From positions 2,046,001-2,110,000 of the forward strand of contig NZ_CP025624.1 of NCBI RefSeq assembly GCF_002874965.1: 64,000 nt of DNA, given 5' to 3'. Positions 9,127-18,118 of the stretch are shown in pieces. This DNA comes from Pseudomonas sp. NC02 (GTDB lineage: Bacteria > Pseudomonadota > Gammaproteobacteria > Pseudomonadales > Pseudomonadaceae). The translations under genes were made by a program, and so were the position numbers. The notes beneath the pieces are model-generated. The model made no database searches and was not told where the DNA came from. It saw nothing but the letters and a program-made list of their open reading frames with translations. The stretch's first letter is position 1. Each line of letters opens with the position of its first letter.

Positions 9127-9933
9127 TACATATCCGTTGCTGCGGTAACGGCCGCTTATGGTTCCGCTCTTACAGCGGGTCACTTTTTTACAAACGCCTA
9201 AAAAAGTAACCAAAAAACGCTTTGCCCCACCACTCGGTGCCTCGCCTAGGCTCGGCATGCCCGCACTCCGGCCCGGTTCCGCGGGCCGCCGCGACGGGCC
9301 ATCCATGGCCCGGCGCGGCTAAATCGGCATCCTTGCCGATTTACCCGCTCCACCGTGCCTACTTGCGGCCATCGTGGTTGACGGGGCCCGCAGATCAAAA
9401 TCAAAAGCAAGAGCACGGCGGCCTGAAAGCCGACCTGAGTGTTAAAAGCAAAAGCAAAAGCAAAGACCAGAGCGAAAACAAAGCTGCTTTTCTGTAGGAG
9501 CTGGCTTGCCGGCGATGCAGACACCTCGGTACATCAGACACACCGAGGCGATGCCATCGCCGGCAAGCCAGCTCCTACAGTGCACCGTGCCCGCTTTAGC
9601 TTTTGATTTTGCTTTTAACACTCAAGTCGGCTTTCAGGCCGCTGTGCTCTTGATCTGCTTTTGATCTTGATCTTAGGCGCCCCGTTAAACCACGCTGGCC
9701 GAACGCAGGCTTTGGAGCGTGGGTAACCTGGCAGGACGCCAGGTTAGCCGTCCTGGGCCAAGGATGGCCCATGACGGCGGCCCACGGTCCAAAGCCGGAG
9801 TGAGGGCACACCGAGCCTAGGCGAGGTGCCGAGTGGTGGGGCAAGAGCGTTTTGCTTACTTTTGCGCTGTTCAAAAGTGAGCCGCTGTAAGAGCGGAACC
9901 AATAGTGGCCGTTACCTAAATAACGGATATGTA
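9127..9933. repeat. Long inverted pair of intergenic repeats flanking a REPIN
   Basis: This gene-free stretch is two copies of one repeat of about 335 bases in opposite orientation (9127 to about 9460, and about 9597 to 9933). Matching landmarks include TACATATCCGTT at the left edge against AACGGATATGTA at the right edge, GGTTCCGCTCTTACAGCGG and its complement, CCTCGCCTAGGCTCGG and its complement, and CGGCCTGAAAGCCGAC and its complement. The copies are clearly diverged, so this is not a recent duplication. Similar long repeats are common between genes of fluorescent pseudomonads. No convincing ORF lies within. Confidence 0.85.
9492..9580. repeat. REPIN of a second family (CTGTAGGAGCTGGCTTGCCG type)
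   Basis: CTGTAGGAGCTGGCTTGCCG at the left and its exact reverse complement at the right define a REP pair different in sequence from the GTGGGAGCGGG family elsewhere in the window. It lies between the two arms of the long inverted repeat. Confidence 0.92.
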
Positions 9934-9957
9934 CCCCGCCCCAAGCCCCCTCCACAA

Positions 9958-10749
9958 TCAACAGCCTTTAAAAACCCCAGGCCGCTTCTCGATCATCGCC
10001 CGTACACCTTCCTTGGCATCCTCACTATTCAGCAGTTTCTCCACCAAAACGGGCAACCCGGCCGCCGCCGCGGTCTCCCCCTCGATCCGTGCCTGGCGCG
10101 CCGACATCAGCGTGGCCTGCACCCCCAGCGGCGCCTGCTGGGCAATGCGGTTTGCCAGCGCCACCGCCCGGGGCAACAAATCCTCGCTGGCCATCACCTC
10201 CTGCACCAACCCCAACCGCAGCGCTTCATGGGCATCAAACTCATCCCCCGTGAGCAACCAACGCATGGCATTCCCCCACCCCGCGATCTGATGAAAGCGC
10301 AACGTCGCGCCCCCAAAAGGAAAAATCCCGCGCTGCACTTCCATCTGCGCAAACCGGGTATTGCTGGCACACAGATTGATATCCGCCGCCAACATCAACT
10401 CGATACCAATGGTCAGGCAGTACCCCTGAGCCGCAACAATCACCGGCTTACTGACCCGGGGCCCCGCGAAAACGCCCCACGGATCACAACCACCCAACGG
10501 CGGTTGCCAGCCTTGTGCCATCGTGGGCCCCACATTGGCCAGGTCCAATCCGGCGGTAAAGTGATCGCCATGCCCGAAGACAATGGCCACCCGCGCTTGC
10601 TCATTGCGATCAAATTCGCCATACGCCAGGCTCAAATCATTGAGCAATTCCAGGTCGAACGCATTGCGCTTGGCCACGCGATCCAGCCCCAGCAACAGGA
10701 TATGACCCTGCTGTTCACGGCTGACGCGGCTGTTGGTGGCTTGGTTCAT
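9958..10749 (-). CDS. Enoyl-CoA hydratase/isomerase (crotonase) family protein
   Basis: 263 residues with a crotonase fold. The oxyanion-hole segments are visible as DHFTAGLDLANV (about 62-73) and VIVAAQGYCLTIGIELMLAADI (about 103-124). Positions that are the catalytic Glu pair in true hydratases are changed here (FAQMEVQRGIFPFGGATLRF keeps one Glu), so a hydratase, isomerase or thioesterase role cannot be separated. The ATG at 10749 is preferred over 10770 because GAGG lies upstream at a usable distance. It is a lone gene beside the long repeat and divergent from the helicase gene. Confidence 0.82.
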   Translation of the reverse strand: MNQATNSRVSREQQGHILLLGLDRVAKRNAFDLELLNDLSLAYGEFDRNEQARVAIVFGHGDHFTAGLDLANVGPTMAQGWQPPLGGCDPWGVFAGPRVSKPVIVAAQGYCLTIGIELMLAADINLCASNTRFAQMEVQRGIFPFGGATLRFHQIAGWGNAMRWLLTGDEFDAHEALRLGLVQEVMASEDLLPRAVALANRIAQQAPLGVQATLMSARQARIEGETAAAAGLPVLVEKLLNSEDAKEGVRAMIEKRPGVFKGC

Positions 10750-11172
10750 GGGGTGTGCCCTCGGGCGCAAAGGGAGGTTTCGGACCGAAGGGCCCGCTGT
10801 TAAGGGTGAACCGTTTAAGCGTCATGACCAACAGGGCCGGGCCTTTGAAAAATAGACCCTGCTGCCTGGATGCGCAAAGCCTTTGATGCAGAGGCGTTTA
10901 CCTGCGGTTTGCGATAAAAAAAGCTCCCTTTTTCAGCGATTTCCGGTATAGTGCGCGCCGGCCTTTAACCGGGCCGCGTTTAGGTAGCGCAATTCCCCGA
11001 AGTCAGCTTCGGCTGCACGTCCGCACAGCGGACTCTTCCTTGACGAATCTTTTTCATTCATTCGTTTTCGCAAATCCCCGCCGACAAAGCAGCCAGGGCG
11101 ACTCTTGAGTCTCAACACGGCATGCGCAGCTTTGGAGCATGGGTCTTTGCGGATGCACTTAGAGGCAGACCC
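10750..11172 (+). other. Long upstream region of the DEAD-box helicase gene
   Basis: 423 bases without a gene. TATAGT at 10947-10952 is a plausible -10 element for the helicase, which would give a leader of about 215 bases; no good -35 hexamer is seen. The leader holds several short GC-rich self-complementary runs, such as GCCGGCC/GGGCCGC around 10959-10979 and GAAGTCAGCTTC near 10998. Long leaders are known for cold-shock helicase genes such as csdA, so post-transcriptional control is possible but not shown. Confidence 0.4.
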
Positions 11173-12846
11173 ATGACCCAGGAAACCGGCGGCTTCGCCG
11201 CTTTTAATCTTAACCCGAACATTCTTGCTGCCGTCATCGCGACTGGCTACGAAGAACCTTCGGCTATTCAGCAGCAATCGATCCCGATCATCATGGCCGG
11301 CCAAGACATGATTGGCCAAGCGCAAACCGGTACCGGTAAAACCGCCGCGTTCGCCCTGCCAATCCTGCACTGCATCGATCCTGCCAAGCGCGAGCCGCAA
11401 GCCCTGATCCTGGCGCCAACCCGTGAGTTGGCGCTGCAAGTAGCAACCGCTTTCGAAACCTACGCCAAGCAAATGCCGGGCGTTACCGTTGTGGCCGTTT
11501 ACGGCGGCGCGCCTATGGGCCCACAACTGAAAGCAATCCGTAACGGCGCACAGATCGTTGTCGCCACTCCGGGCCGTCTGTGCGACCACCTGCGTCGCGA
11601 CGAAAAAGTGCTGTCGACCGTGAACCACCTGGTTCTGGACGAAGCTGACGAAATGCTCAAGCTGGGCTTCATGGACGACCTGGAAGTCATCTTCAAGGCA
11701 CTGCCAGCAACCCGTCAGACCGTACTGTTCTCGGCTACCCTGCCACAGTCGATCCGTGCCATTGCCGAACGCCATCTGCGCGATCCGCAACACGTGAAGA
11801 TCCAGACCAAGACTCAGACCGTTACCGCGATCGAACAGGCTCACCTGTTGGTTCACGCTGACCAGAAGACCTCGGCTGTATTGAGCCTGCTGGAAGTCGA
11901 AGACTTCGACGCCCTGATCATGTTCGTGCGCACCAAGCAAGCGACCCTGGACCTGGCCAGCGCCCTGGAAGCCAAAGGCTACAAAGCCGCTGCGCTGAAC
12001 GGTGACATTGCCCAGAACCAGCGTGAGCGCGTGATCGACTCCCTCAAGGATGGCCGTCTGGACATCGTTGTGGCGACCGACGTTGCTGCCCGTGGCCTCG
12101 ACGTTCCACGTATCACCCACGTGTTCAACGTTGACATGCCTTACGATCCAGAGTCCTACGTTCACCGTATCGGCCGTACCGGCCGTGCTGGTCGCGAAGG
12201 TCGTGCATTGTTGCTGGTGACTCCACGTGAGCGCCGCATGCTGCAAGTGATCGAGCGTGTAACCGGTCAGAAAGTTGCCGAAGTCCGCCTGCCGGATGCC
12301 CAGGCCGTTCTCGATGCGCGCATCAAGAAACTGACCAACAGCCTGTCGCCACTAGTGGCTGATGCTGAATCGACCCACGGCGACCTGCTGGACCGCCTGA
12401 CTGCCGATATCGGTTGCACCCCGCGTGCCCTGGCTGCAGCCCTGCTGCGCAAGGCGACCAACGGTCAGGCCCTGACCCTGGCTGCCATCGAGAAAGAACG
12501 TCCACTGGTGCCGAACAACGCTCCGCGCGGTGATCGTCCAGAGCGTACTGGCGACCGTCCGGACCGTGGTGATCGTGAGCGTCGTGCTCCGGTTCCATTG
12601 GCTGAAGGCCGTGCTCGCTGCCGTACCGCGCTGGGCGCGCGTGATGGCATCGCTGCCAAGAACCTGCTGGGCGCTATCCTCAACGAGGGTGGCCTGGCAC
12701 GTGAAGCAATCGGTCGCATCCAGGTGCGTGACAGCTTCTCCCTGGTGGAGCTGCCGGAAGATGGCCTGGAGAAACTCCTGACCAAGCTGAAGGACACCCG
12801 CGTTGCCGGTAAGCAGTTGAAGCTGCGTCGCTACCGCGAAGATTGA
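11173..12846 (+). CDS. deaD: DEAD-box ATP-dependent RNA helicase (DeaD/CsdA type)
   Basis: 557 residues. All helicase motifs are present: Q motif PSAIQQQSIP (29-38), Walker A AQTGTGKT (50-57), PTRELA (82-87), DEAD (156-159), SAT, and HRIGRTGRAG. A basic, Arg/Asp-rich linker (about 455-480) leads to a C-terminal RNA-binding domain of the DbpA/CsdA kind (about 485-557, GARDGIAAKNLLGAIL). Such helicases remodel RNA in ribosome assembly and cold adaptation. The combination of length and C-terminal domain fits DeaD/CsdA better than RhlE or RhlB. The start at 11173 gives the usual N terminus; the earlier frame from 11122 is leader. Confidence 0.88.
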   Translation: MTQETGGFAAFNLNPNILAAVIATGYEEPSAIQQQSIPIIMAGQDMIGQAQTGTGKTAAFALPILHCIDPAKREPQALILAPTRELALQVATAFETYAKQMPGVTVVAVYGGAPMGPQLKAIRNGAQIVVATPGRLCDHLRRDEKVLSTVNHLVLDEADEMLKLGFMDDLEVIFKALPATRQTVLFSATLPQSIRAIAERHLRDPQHVKIQTKTQTVTAIEQAHLLVHADQKTSAVLSLLEVEDFDALIMFVRTKQATLDLASALEAKGYKAAALNGDIAQNQRERVIDSLKDGRLDIVVATDVAARGLDVPRITHVFNVDMPYDPESYVHRIGRTGRAGREGRALLLVTPRERRMLQVIERVTGQKVAEVRLPDAQAVLDARIKKLTNSLSPLVADAESTHGDLLDRLTADIGCTPRALAAALLRKATNGQALTLAAIEKERPLVPNNAPRGDRPERTGDRPDRGDRERRAPVPLAEGRARCRTALGARDGIAAKNLLGAILNEGGLAREAIGRIQVRDSFSLVELPEDGLEKLLTKLKDTRVAGKQLKLRRYRED

Positions 12847-12874
12847 TCCGCCCTTGGGCTGATTGATCGAACAT

Positions 12875-12906
12875 AAAAAATCCCCGACTGGTTCGGGGAT
12901 TTTTTT
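12875..12906 (+). terminator. Bidirectional terminator between helicase and ygiD
   Basis: AAAAAATCCCCGA, a short loop and TCGGGGATTTTTT. The two flanking genes are convergent, so one stem serves both. Confidence 0.92.
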
Positions 12907-12914
12907 GCCTGCAA

Positions 12915-13682
12915 TCAGGCGAAACGGTAGATGTCCATGCCCAGCGCACCCATGGTAAAGCCTTGGTGGGCTGCGCTGAATTCACCGCCGGCGCCCCGGG
13001 CGAAATACAGCGGCAGCAAATGCTCGTCGCTGGGGTGGCTGCGCACGGCATGAGGTGCCTGGCGACGATAGTCGTGCAGCGCGGCTTCATCGTTGGCTGC
13101 CAGTTTGCTGACCATCCAATCGCGAAAATCCCGCGCCCAAGGCTCGATGCTCTCCGGCCCGGCCTGCCAGTCCAGTTCGCCGAGGTTGTGGGTAATGCTG
13201 CCGGAGCCGATCAGCAGCACGCCCTGTTCCCGCAGGCTCGCCAGTGCGTGGCCGACACGGGTTTGCAGGGCAGGGCCCATGCGGCTTGGCAGCGATACCT
13301 GCACCACCGGGATATCGGCCGCCGGGTACATCAGCGACAGGGGCACCCAGGTGCCGTGGTCGAAGGGGCGCTGATCATCAATGCGCGCTTCCAGGCCGTC
13401 AGCCTTGAGGAGCTGCACGATTTGGGCGGCCAACTGCGGGTCACCGGGGGCCGGGTACTGCACCGCGAACAGTTCCCGTGGGAAGCCGCCAAAGTCGTGC
13501 CAGGTCTCTGGTGCGGCGCTGCCAGTCACGAGCAGCCCCTGGCTTTCCCAGTGCGCCGAGACCACCACAATGGCCTTGGGGCGTGGCAGCTCGGCCGCCA
13601 GGCGCTTGAGTGCCGGGCCACTGGCACCGGGTTGCAGGGCAAGCATGGGCGAACCGTGGGAGATAAACAGGCTGGGCAGCAT
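12915..13682 (-). CDS. ygiD: LigB-family extradiol dioxygenase (4,5-DOPA dioxygenase, YgiD-like)
   Basis: 255 residues, the usual YgiD length. FISHGSPML at residues 6-14 supplies the first zinc/iron His, SAHWES near 42 a second, and SITHNLGE and SDEHLLPLYFARGA further conserved His residues. Relatives cleave catechols such as DOPA in the 4,5-extradiol position in vitro; the bacterial physiological substrate is not settled. It stands divergent from tpm with about 100 AT-rich bases between, which probably hold both promoters. Confidence 0.88.
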   Translation of the reverse strand: MLPSLFISHGSPMLALQPGASGPALKRLAAELPRPKAIVVVSAHWESQGLLVTGSAAPETWHDFGGFPRELFAVQYPAPGDPQLAAQIVQLLKADGLEARIDDQRPFDHGTWVPLSLMYPAADIPVVQVSLPSRMGPALQTRVGHALASLREQGVLLIGSGSITHNLGELDWQAGPESIEPWARDFRDWMVSKLAANDEAALHDYRRQAPHAVRSHPSDEHLLPLYFARGAGGEFSAAHQGFTMGALGMDIYRFA

Positions 13683-13784
13683 GAGTAGGGTCCTGAGGGT
13701 TAAGATGGGACCATCTTCAATCAGATCATTGATCTAAATCTAATATAAGTTTTAGCGCTATTTGATCAAGTTTTAGGATAAATC

Positions 13785-14441
13785 ATGGAGCCTGGATTTT
13801 GGCATGAGCGTTGGGCGCGCAATCAGACGGGTTTCCACTTGCCCGAAGTGAATCCTTGCCTGCTGCGTCACTGGCCCGGCCTGGGCGTGGCGAACGGGGC
13901 GCAGGTGCTGGTGCCGTTGTGCGGCAAGAGCCTGGACCTGGTGTGGCTGGCGAGCATCGGGCATCGGGTGATCGGGGTCGAGTTGTCGGAAAAGGCCGTT
14001 GAAGAGTTTTTCAGCGAGCAGGAGCTGATGCCGCAGGTCAGCCAGCGCGGCGCTTTCAAAGTTTTCCAGGCGGGTTCCATCGAGCTGTGGTGCGGGGATT
14101 TCTTCGCCCTGGATGCCGGGGCCGTGGTTGGTTGCACAGCGCTTTACGACCGGGCGGCGCTGATTGCCCTGCCACCGTTGATGCGCGAGCAGTATGCGGC
14201 GCACTTGAATGGGATTCTGGCGGGAGGCAGTCGTGGCCTGTTGATCACCCTCGACTATGAACAATCGCAAAAGGCCGGCCCGCCGTTCGCGGTGAGCGAT
14301 GAGGAAGTGCAATTGCTCCTGGGCGGCCGGTGGAGCCTGGATGTGCTGCAGGAGCAGGACATCCTGGGGGACAGCTGGAAGTTTGTTCAGGGCGGCGTCA
14401 CGCGCCTGGACGAGCGGGTGTACCGGTTGGCCAGGCGCTGA
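13785..14441 (+). CDS. tpm: Thiopurine S-methyltransferase
   Basis: 218 residues, the standard bacterial TPMT length. [17 protein letters not shown] at the N terminus, [15 protein letters not shown] (SAM-binding loop near 41-55) and [13 protein letters not shown] are diagnostic. In pseudomonads TPMT methylates selenium and tellurium oxyanion products and confers tellurite resistance; it also S-methylates thiopurines. The enzyme is cytoplasmic. The start follows TTTTAGGATAAATC. A terminator lies directly after the stop. Confidence 0.93.
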   Translation: MEPGFWHERWARNQTGFHLPEVNPCLLRHWPGLGVANGAQVLVPLCGKSLDLVWLASIGHRVIGVELSEKAVEEFFSEQELMPQVSQRGAFKVFQAGSIELWCGDFFALDAGAVVGCTALYDRAALIALPPLMREQYAAHLNGILAGGSRGLLITLDYEQSQKAGPPFAVSDEEVQLLLGGRWSLDVLQEQDILGDSWKFVQGGVTRLDERVYRLARR

Positions 14442-14452
14442 AGAGCGCCCAC

Positions 14453-14483
14453 AAAAAAGGGGCGATTGAATCGCCCCTTCTTC
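14453..14483 (+). terminator. Terminator between tpm and htpX
   Basis: AAAAAAGGGGCGATT, GAA-type loop and AATCGCCCCTTCTT; it separates the convergent tpm and htpX genes. Confidence 0.85.
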
Positions 14484-14492
14484 TTGTCGCTA

Positions 14493-15380
14493 TCAGCCGC
14501 GACGACGCAGTGCGTCAATTCGCTCTTCCAGTGGCGGGTGGCTCATGAACAGGCGAGCCATGCCCTGCTTGATGCCACCGTTGATGCCAAAGGCGGTCAG
14601 GGTGTTCGGCATGTGCACCGGCAAGCCCTGTTCGGAGCGCAGGTGCTGCAGGGCGCTGATCATCGCGCCGGTACCGGCCAGGCGTGCGCCGGCTTCGTCT
14701 GCGCGGAATTCCCGTTTGCGCGAGAACCACATCACGATCGAGCTGGCGAGGAAGCCCAGTACCAGTTCGGCGAAGATGGTCGCCACGTAGTAGGCCATGC
14801 CCTGGCCCTGTTCGTTCTTGAAGATCACCTTGTCGACGAAGTTGCCGATGATCCGCGCGAAGAACATCACGAAGGTGTTCACCACGCCCTGGACCAGCGC
14901 CAGGGTGACCATGTCACCGTTGGCCACGTGGCCGATCTCGTGGGCCAGCACCGCCTTGATTTCGTCGGGCGAGAACCGCTCCAGCAAGCCCTGGCTGACG
15001 GCCACAAGGGCGTCGTTCTTGTTCCAGCCGGTAGCAAAGGCGTTCGCTTCATAGGCCGGGAAGATCCCGACTTCAGGCATCTTGATCCCGGCTTCGCGGG
15101 ACAGTTGCTCGACGGTCTGCAGCAGCCATTGCTCATGACGGGTGCGTGGCTGGGTAATGATCTGGGTGCTGGTGCTCATCTTCGCCATCCACTTGGAGAT
15201 GAACAGCGAGAAAATCGACCCGGCAAAACCAAAGACCGCACAGAAGATCAGCAGCTGATTGAGGTTCAGATCAACCCCGTTGGCCGCCATGATCCCATTG
15301 AAGCCGAAAAGGCTCAGCGTGATGCTGGCAATCAGCACGACCGCCAGGTTAGTGGCCAAGAACAGCAGAATGCGCATCAT
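14493..15380 (-). CDS. htpX: Membrane zinc metalloprotease HtpX
   Basis: 295 residues. Hydrophobic segments at about 4-23 and 42-62 precede the cytosolic protease domain with the zinc motif HEIGH (147-151); a third ligand Glu is expected in [14 protein letters not shown]. Two more hydrophobic segments lie around 158-180 and 195-215. HtpX degrades misfolded inner-membrane proteins together with FtsH. GAGGAG is 11 bases before the first of two ATG codons. The 3' end faces tpm across a terminator. Upstream lies a strong-looking sigma70 promoter. Confidence 0.95.
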   Translation of the reverse strand: MMRILLFLATNLAVVLIASITLSLFGFNGIMAANGVDLNLNQLLIFCAVFGFAGSIFSLFISKWMAKMSTSTQIITQPRTRHEQWLLQTVEQLSREAGIKMPEVGIFPAYEANAFATGWNKNDALVAVSQGLLERFSPDEIKAVLAHEIGHVANGDMVTLALVQGVVNTFVMFFARIIGNFVDKVIFKNEQGQGMAYYVATIFAELVLGFLASSIVMWFSRKREFRADEAGARLAGTGAMISALQHLRSEQGLPVHMPNTLTAFGINGGIKQGMARLFMSHPPLEERIDALRRRG

Positions 15381-15694
15381 GGTTGTAGAATTCTCCTCAT
15401 GCTTAATATGTCGCGTACTGCGGGGTATATAAGGTGCGGCATGGGGCTATTCAACCGGGGGACTATTTCAAACTGTGTCCTACAGCCTGAATGTAGAGCC
15501 TTGAAGGGAATTTCCGAGGCCTGGTGTGGCTCGGCAGCCTCGCCCCATTACCTTGCAGCCCTGTAATTATAGGGTGATGCCCGAGCAAGGGTGGAGCCGG
15601 CAGGTGTAAAAGGCGATACCGCCCGCGCAGGGCAGAGAAGTGTTGCCAGATAATCGCTGTACGACCACGGGTGGGCCGCACAGCGCAATGCCCA
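15381..15694 (-). other. Gene-free interval between alaA and htpX
   Basis: 314 bases downstream of alaA and upstream of htpX. Apart from the htpX promoter near its left end I see no supported gene; a 72-codon frame inside lacks a ribosome site and any family feature. No T-rich terminator for alaA is evident. Confidence 0.5.
15426..15454 (-). promoter_or_regulatory. Sigma70-type promoter of htpX
   Basis: On the minus strand TTGAAT (15454-15449), a 17-base spacer and TATATA (15431-15426) form a near-consensus promoter about 45 bases before the start codon. The spacer contains CCCCAT, as in a sigma32 -10 element, and TTTGAAA lies further upstream, but the distance between them is too long for a normal heat-shock promoter. 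Confidence 0.6.
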
Positions 15695-16906
15695 TTACTG
15701 GCGATAGGACTTCAGGAAGTTGCCGATGCGACCGATGGCCATCTCCAGGTCATCCACCCGCGGCAGGGTGACCACCCGGAAGTGATCCGGCCACGGCCAG
15801 TTGAACGCCGTACCCTGGACCACCAGCAGCTTTTCCGACAGCAGCAGGTCGAGCACGAACTTCTCGTCGTTGAGGATCGGGCACACTTTCGGGTCGATCC
15901 GCGGGAACGCATACAGCGCCCCCATCGGCTTGACGCAACTGACGCCGGGAATCGCGTTCAGCAGTTCCCAGGTGCGGTTGCGCTGCTCCAGCAGGCGGCC
16001 TTGTGGCAGCACCAGGTCGTTGATGCTCTGGTAGCCGCCCAGTGCGGTCTGGATGGCGTGCTGGCTCGGCACGTTGGCACACAGGCGCATGTTGGCCAGC
16101 ATGTCGATGCCCTCGATGTAGCTCTGGGCATTGTGCTTGGGGCCGGAAATGGCGATCCAGCCGGAACGGAAGCCCGCCACCCGGTAGGATTTAGACAGCC
16201 CGTTGAAGGTCAGGCACAACAGGTCCGGCGCCAGGGAGGCGGTGCAGATGTGCACGGCGTCGTCGTAGAGAATCTTGTCGTAGATCTCATCGGAAAACAC
16301 CACCAGGTTGTGCTGGCGCGCGAGTTCGAGCATGCCCAGCAACACTTCCCTGGAGTAGACGGCGCCGGTGGGGTTGTTCGGGTTGATGATCACCAGGGCC
16401 TTGGTGTTCGGGGTGATCTTGGCCTTGATGTCGGCCAGGTCCGGGAACCAGTCGGCGCCTTCGTCACACAGGTAATGCACCGGATGGCCACCGGCCAGGG
16501 TTACGGCGGCGGTCCACAGCGGGTAGTCGGGAGCCGGAACCAGCACTTCGTCGCCGTTGTTGAGCAGGGCCTGCATGGACATGACGATCAGCTCGGACAC
16601 GCCGTTGCCCAGGTAGATGTCTTCGATGCCGACACCTTCAACCTGCTTCTGCTGGTAGTACTGCATGACGGCCTTGCGCGCGCTGAACAGGCCTTTGGAG
16701 TCGCTGTAGCCCTGGGCGGTAGGCAGGTTGCGGATCACGTCCTGGAGGATTTCGTCCGGCGCTTCGAAACCAAAGGGTGCCGGGTTGCCAATGTTCAGCT
16801 TGAGGATGCGATGGCCTTCCTCTTCCAGGCGTTTGGCGTGCTTGAGCACCGGGCCGCGAATGTCGTAGCAGACGTTGGCGAGCTTGTTCGATTTGCTGAC
16901 CTGCAT
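15695..16906 (-). CDS. alaA: Alanine-synthesising aminotransferase AlaA-like (PLP, fold type I)
   Basis: 403 residues. The PLP lysine is Lys239 in NGLSKSYRVAGFRSGW; INPNNPTGAVY and SDEIYDKILYDD are the other cofactor contacts. Length and sequence fit AlaA, which makes alanine from pyruvate with glutamate as donor. The start at 16906 (MQVSKSNKLANVCYDIRGP) is the usual one; the longer frame to 17227 runs through the divergent promoter and into msrB. It is divergent from msrB, an order also found in P. aeruginosa. Confidence 0.92.
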   Translation of the reverse strand: MQVSKSNKLANVCYDIRGPVLKHAKRLEEEGHRILKLNIGNPAPFGFEAPDEILQDVIRNLPTAQGYSDSKGLFSARKAVMQYYQQKQVEGVGIEDIYLGNGVSELIVMSMQALLNNGDEVLVPAPDYPLWTAAVTLAGGHPVHYLCDEGADWFPDLADIKAKITPNTKALVIINPNNPTGAVYSREVLLGMLELARQHNLVVFSDEIYDKILYDDAVHICTASLAPDLLCLTFNGLSKSYRVAGFRSGWIAISGPKHNAQSYIEGIDMLANMRLCANVPSQHAIQTALGGYQSINDLVLPQGRLLEQRNRTWELLNAIPGVSCVKPMGALYAFPRIDPKVCPILNDEKFVLDLLLSEKLLVVQGTAFNWPWPDHFRVVTLPRVDDLEMAIGRIGNFLKSYRQ

Positions 16907-17108
16907 GGCGATGTGATCCTGAAAATGAACGATCCAGACGGTGTGAAGACTACCGTGCTGAGAATCCTGCGTTGGCCTGACCCATAAATACGTTTGAATG
17001 CCGGTAACGCGGGTGCCAGACTGGCGCTTTGAAGAGGCGCAATCATACGTGCCGCCTGATCCATGGAAAAGACACAGATCAGGCTTTTTCAGTTGCCGAG
17101 GTGTACCG

Positions 17109-17501
17109 ATGGAAAAGTTGCAGAAAACCGTTGAAGAATGGAAAGCCATGCTCGACCCGGAGCAGTACAACGTGTGCCGCCTCAAAGGCACCGAGCGACC
17201 GTTCAGCGGCAAGTACAACGGCACCAAGACCGACGGCGTCTACCACTGCATCTGCTGCAATGAGCCGCTGTTCGATTCCAGGGCCAAGTTTGACTCCGGC
17301 TGCGGCTGGCCCAGCTTCTACGAGCCGATCGCCGAGCAGGCCATGGTCGAGATCCGGGACGTCAGCCACGGCATGATCCGCACCGAAGTCACCTGCGCCA
17401 AGTGCGATGCGCACCTGGGCCACGTGTTCCCGGACGGACCGCCACCGACCGGTTTGCGTTACTGCATCAACTCGGTGTGCCTGGACCTAGTACCGCGCTG
17501 A
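17109..17501 (+). CDS. msrB: Peptide methionine (R)-S-oxide reductase MsrB
   Basis: 130 residues. Zinc ligands are Cys47/Cys50 (CICC) and Cys96/Cys99 (CAKC); the catalytic Cys119 lies in RYCINS and SGCGWPSF carries the resolving-type Cys65. The enzyme reduces methionine-R-sulfoxide in proteins with thioredoxin. It is the first gene of a plus-strand group of oxidative damage genes (gpx, ospR) and is followed by a hairpin, so gpx has its own promoter. Confidence 0.95.
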   Translation: MEKLQKTVEEWKAMLDPEQYNVCRLKGTERPFSGKYNGTKTDGVYHCICCNEPLFDSRAKFDSGCGWPSFYEPIAEQAMVEIRDVSHGMIRTEVTCAKCDAHLGHVFPDGPPPTGLRYCINSVCLDLVPR

Positions 17502-17512
17502 GCCGTCAAGCT

Positions 17513-17535
17513 CCTGCGGGCTTCGTGCCCGCAGG
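17513..17535 (+). terminator. Hairpin after msrB
   Basis: CCTGCGGGC, TTCGT loop, GCCCGCAGG. The stem is perfect but lacks a T run, so termination may be partial. Confidence 0.5.
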
Positions 17536-17563
17536 GGCCGTTATATCAAGGCATAAGTCCCGC

Positions 17564-17589
17564 CAATTAAATTGCACCCAATTGAATTG
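17564..17589 (+). promoter_or_regulatory. Tandem palindromic operator of gpx-ospR
   Basis: CAATTAAATTG (17564-17574) and CAATTGAATTG (17579-17589) are two copies of CAATT-N-AATTG with centres 15 bases apart. This AATT-rich palindrome is the kind of site bound by OhrR/OspR proteins. TACTAT at 17592-17597 is a likely -10, so bound repressor would cover the promoter. The gpx start is 44 bases downstream. Confidence 0.75.
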
Positions 17590-17632
17590 CCTACTATCGT
17601 TCAGTCCTTCTTATCTCTGTAGAGGCACTGCC

Positions 17633-18118
17633 ATGAGCGACAACCTGCTGAGCATCCCTTGCACCACCATCAAGGGCGAGCAAAAGACCTTGGCCGATTT
17701 CGCCGGCAAGGCGATTCTGGTGGTCAACACTGCCAGCAAGTGCGGCTTCACCCCGCAATACAAGGGGCTTGAGGAGCTCTGGCAGCATTACAAGGACCAG
17801 GGCCTGGTGGTATTGGGCTTTCCCTGCAACCAGTTCGGCAAGCAGGAGCCGGGCAACGAAGGCGCCATTTCGGAGTTTTGCGAGCTGAACTTTGGTGTCA
17901 GTTTCCCGCTGTTCAAGAAGATTGACGTCAACGGCAGCGATGCCCACCCATTGTTCGTACAGCTCAAAAAGCAGGCCCCGGGATTGCTGGGCTCCAAGGG
18001 CATCAAGTGGAACTTCACCAAGTTCCTGATCGGTCGCGACGGCCAGGTGGTCAAGCGCTTCGCCCCGACCACCAAGCCCCAGGACCTGACCCAAGAGATC
18101 GAAGCCCTGCTCAAATGA
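17633..18118 (+). CDS. gpx: Glutathione/thioredoxin peroxidase
   Basis: 161 residues, the normal bacterial length. The peroxidatic Cys37 lies in NTASKCGFTPQY; FPCNQFGKQEPG carries the conserved Gln and a likely resolving Cys, and KWNFTKFLI the catalytic Trp/Asn pair. Enzymes of this type reduce hydroperoxides, usually with thioredoxin. It ends in an ATGA overlap with ospR, so the two are translationally linked. Regulation by OspR is established for the P. aeruginosa homologue and is supported here by the tandem palindromes upstream. Confidence 0.93.
   Translation: MSDNLLSIPCTTIKGEQKTLADFAGKAILVVNTASKCGFTPQYKGLEELWQHYKDQGLVVLGFPCNQFGKQEPGNEGAISEFCELNFGVSFPLFKKIDVNGSDAHPLFVQLKKQAPGLLGSKGIKWNFTKFLIGRDGQVVKRFAPTTKPQDLTQEIEALLK

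Noticed and set aside
15440..15480. Sigma32 heat-shock promoter for htpX (TTTGAAA ... CCCCAT)
   Set aside because: The spacing between the two elements is about 19 bases, longer than sigma32 accepts, and a well-spaced sigma70 promoter overlaps.
15463..15681. 72-codon minus-strand frame between alaA and htpX
   Set aside because: No ribosome site or family feature; composition fits non-coding GC-rich DNA.
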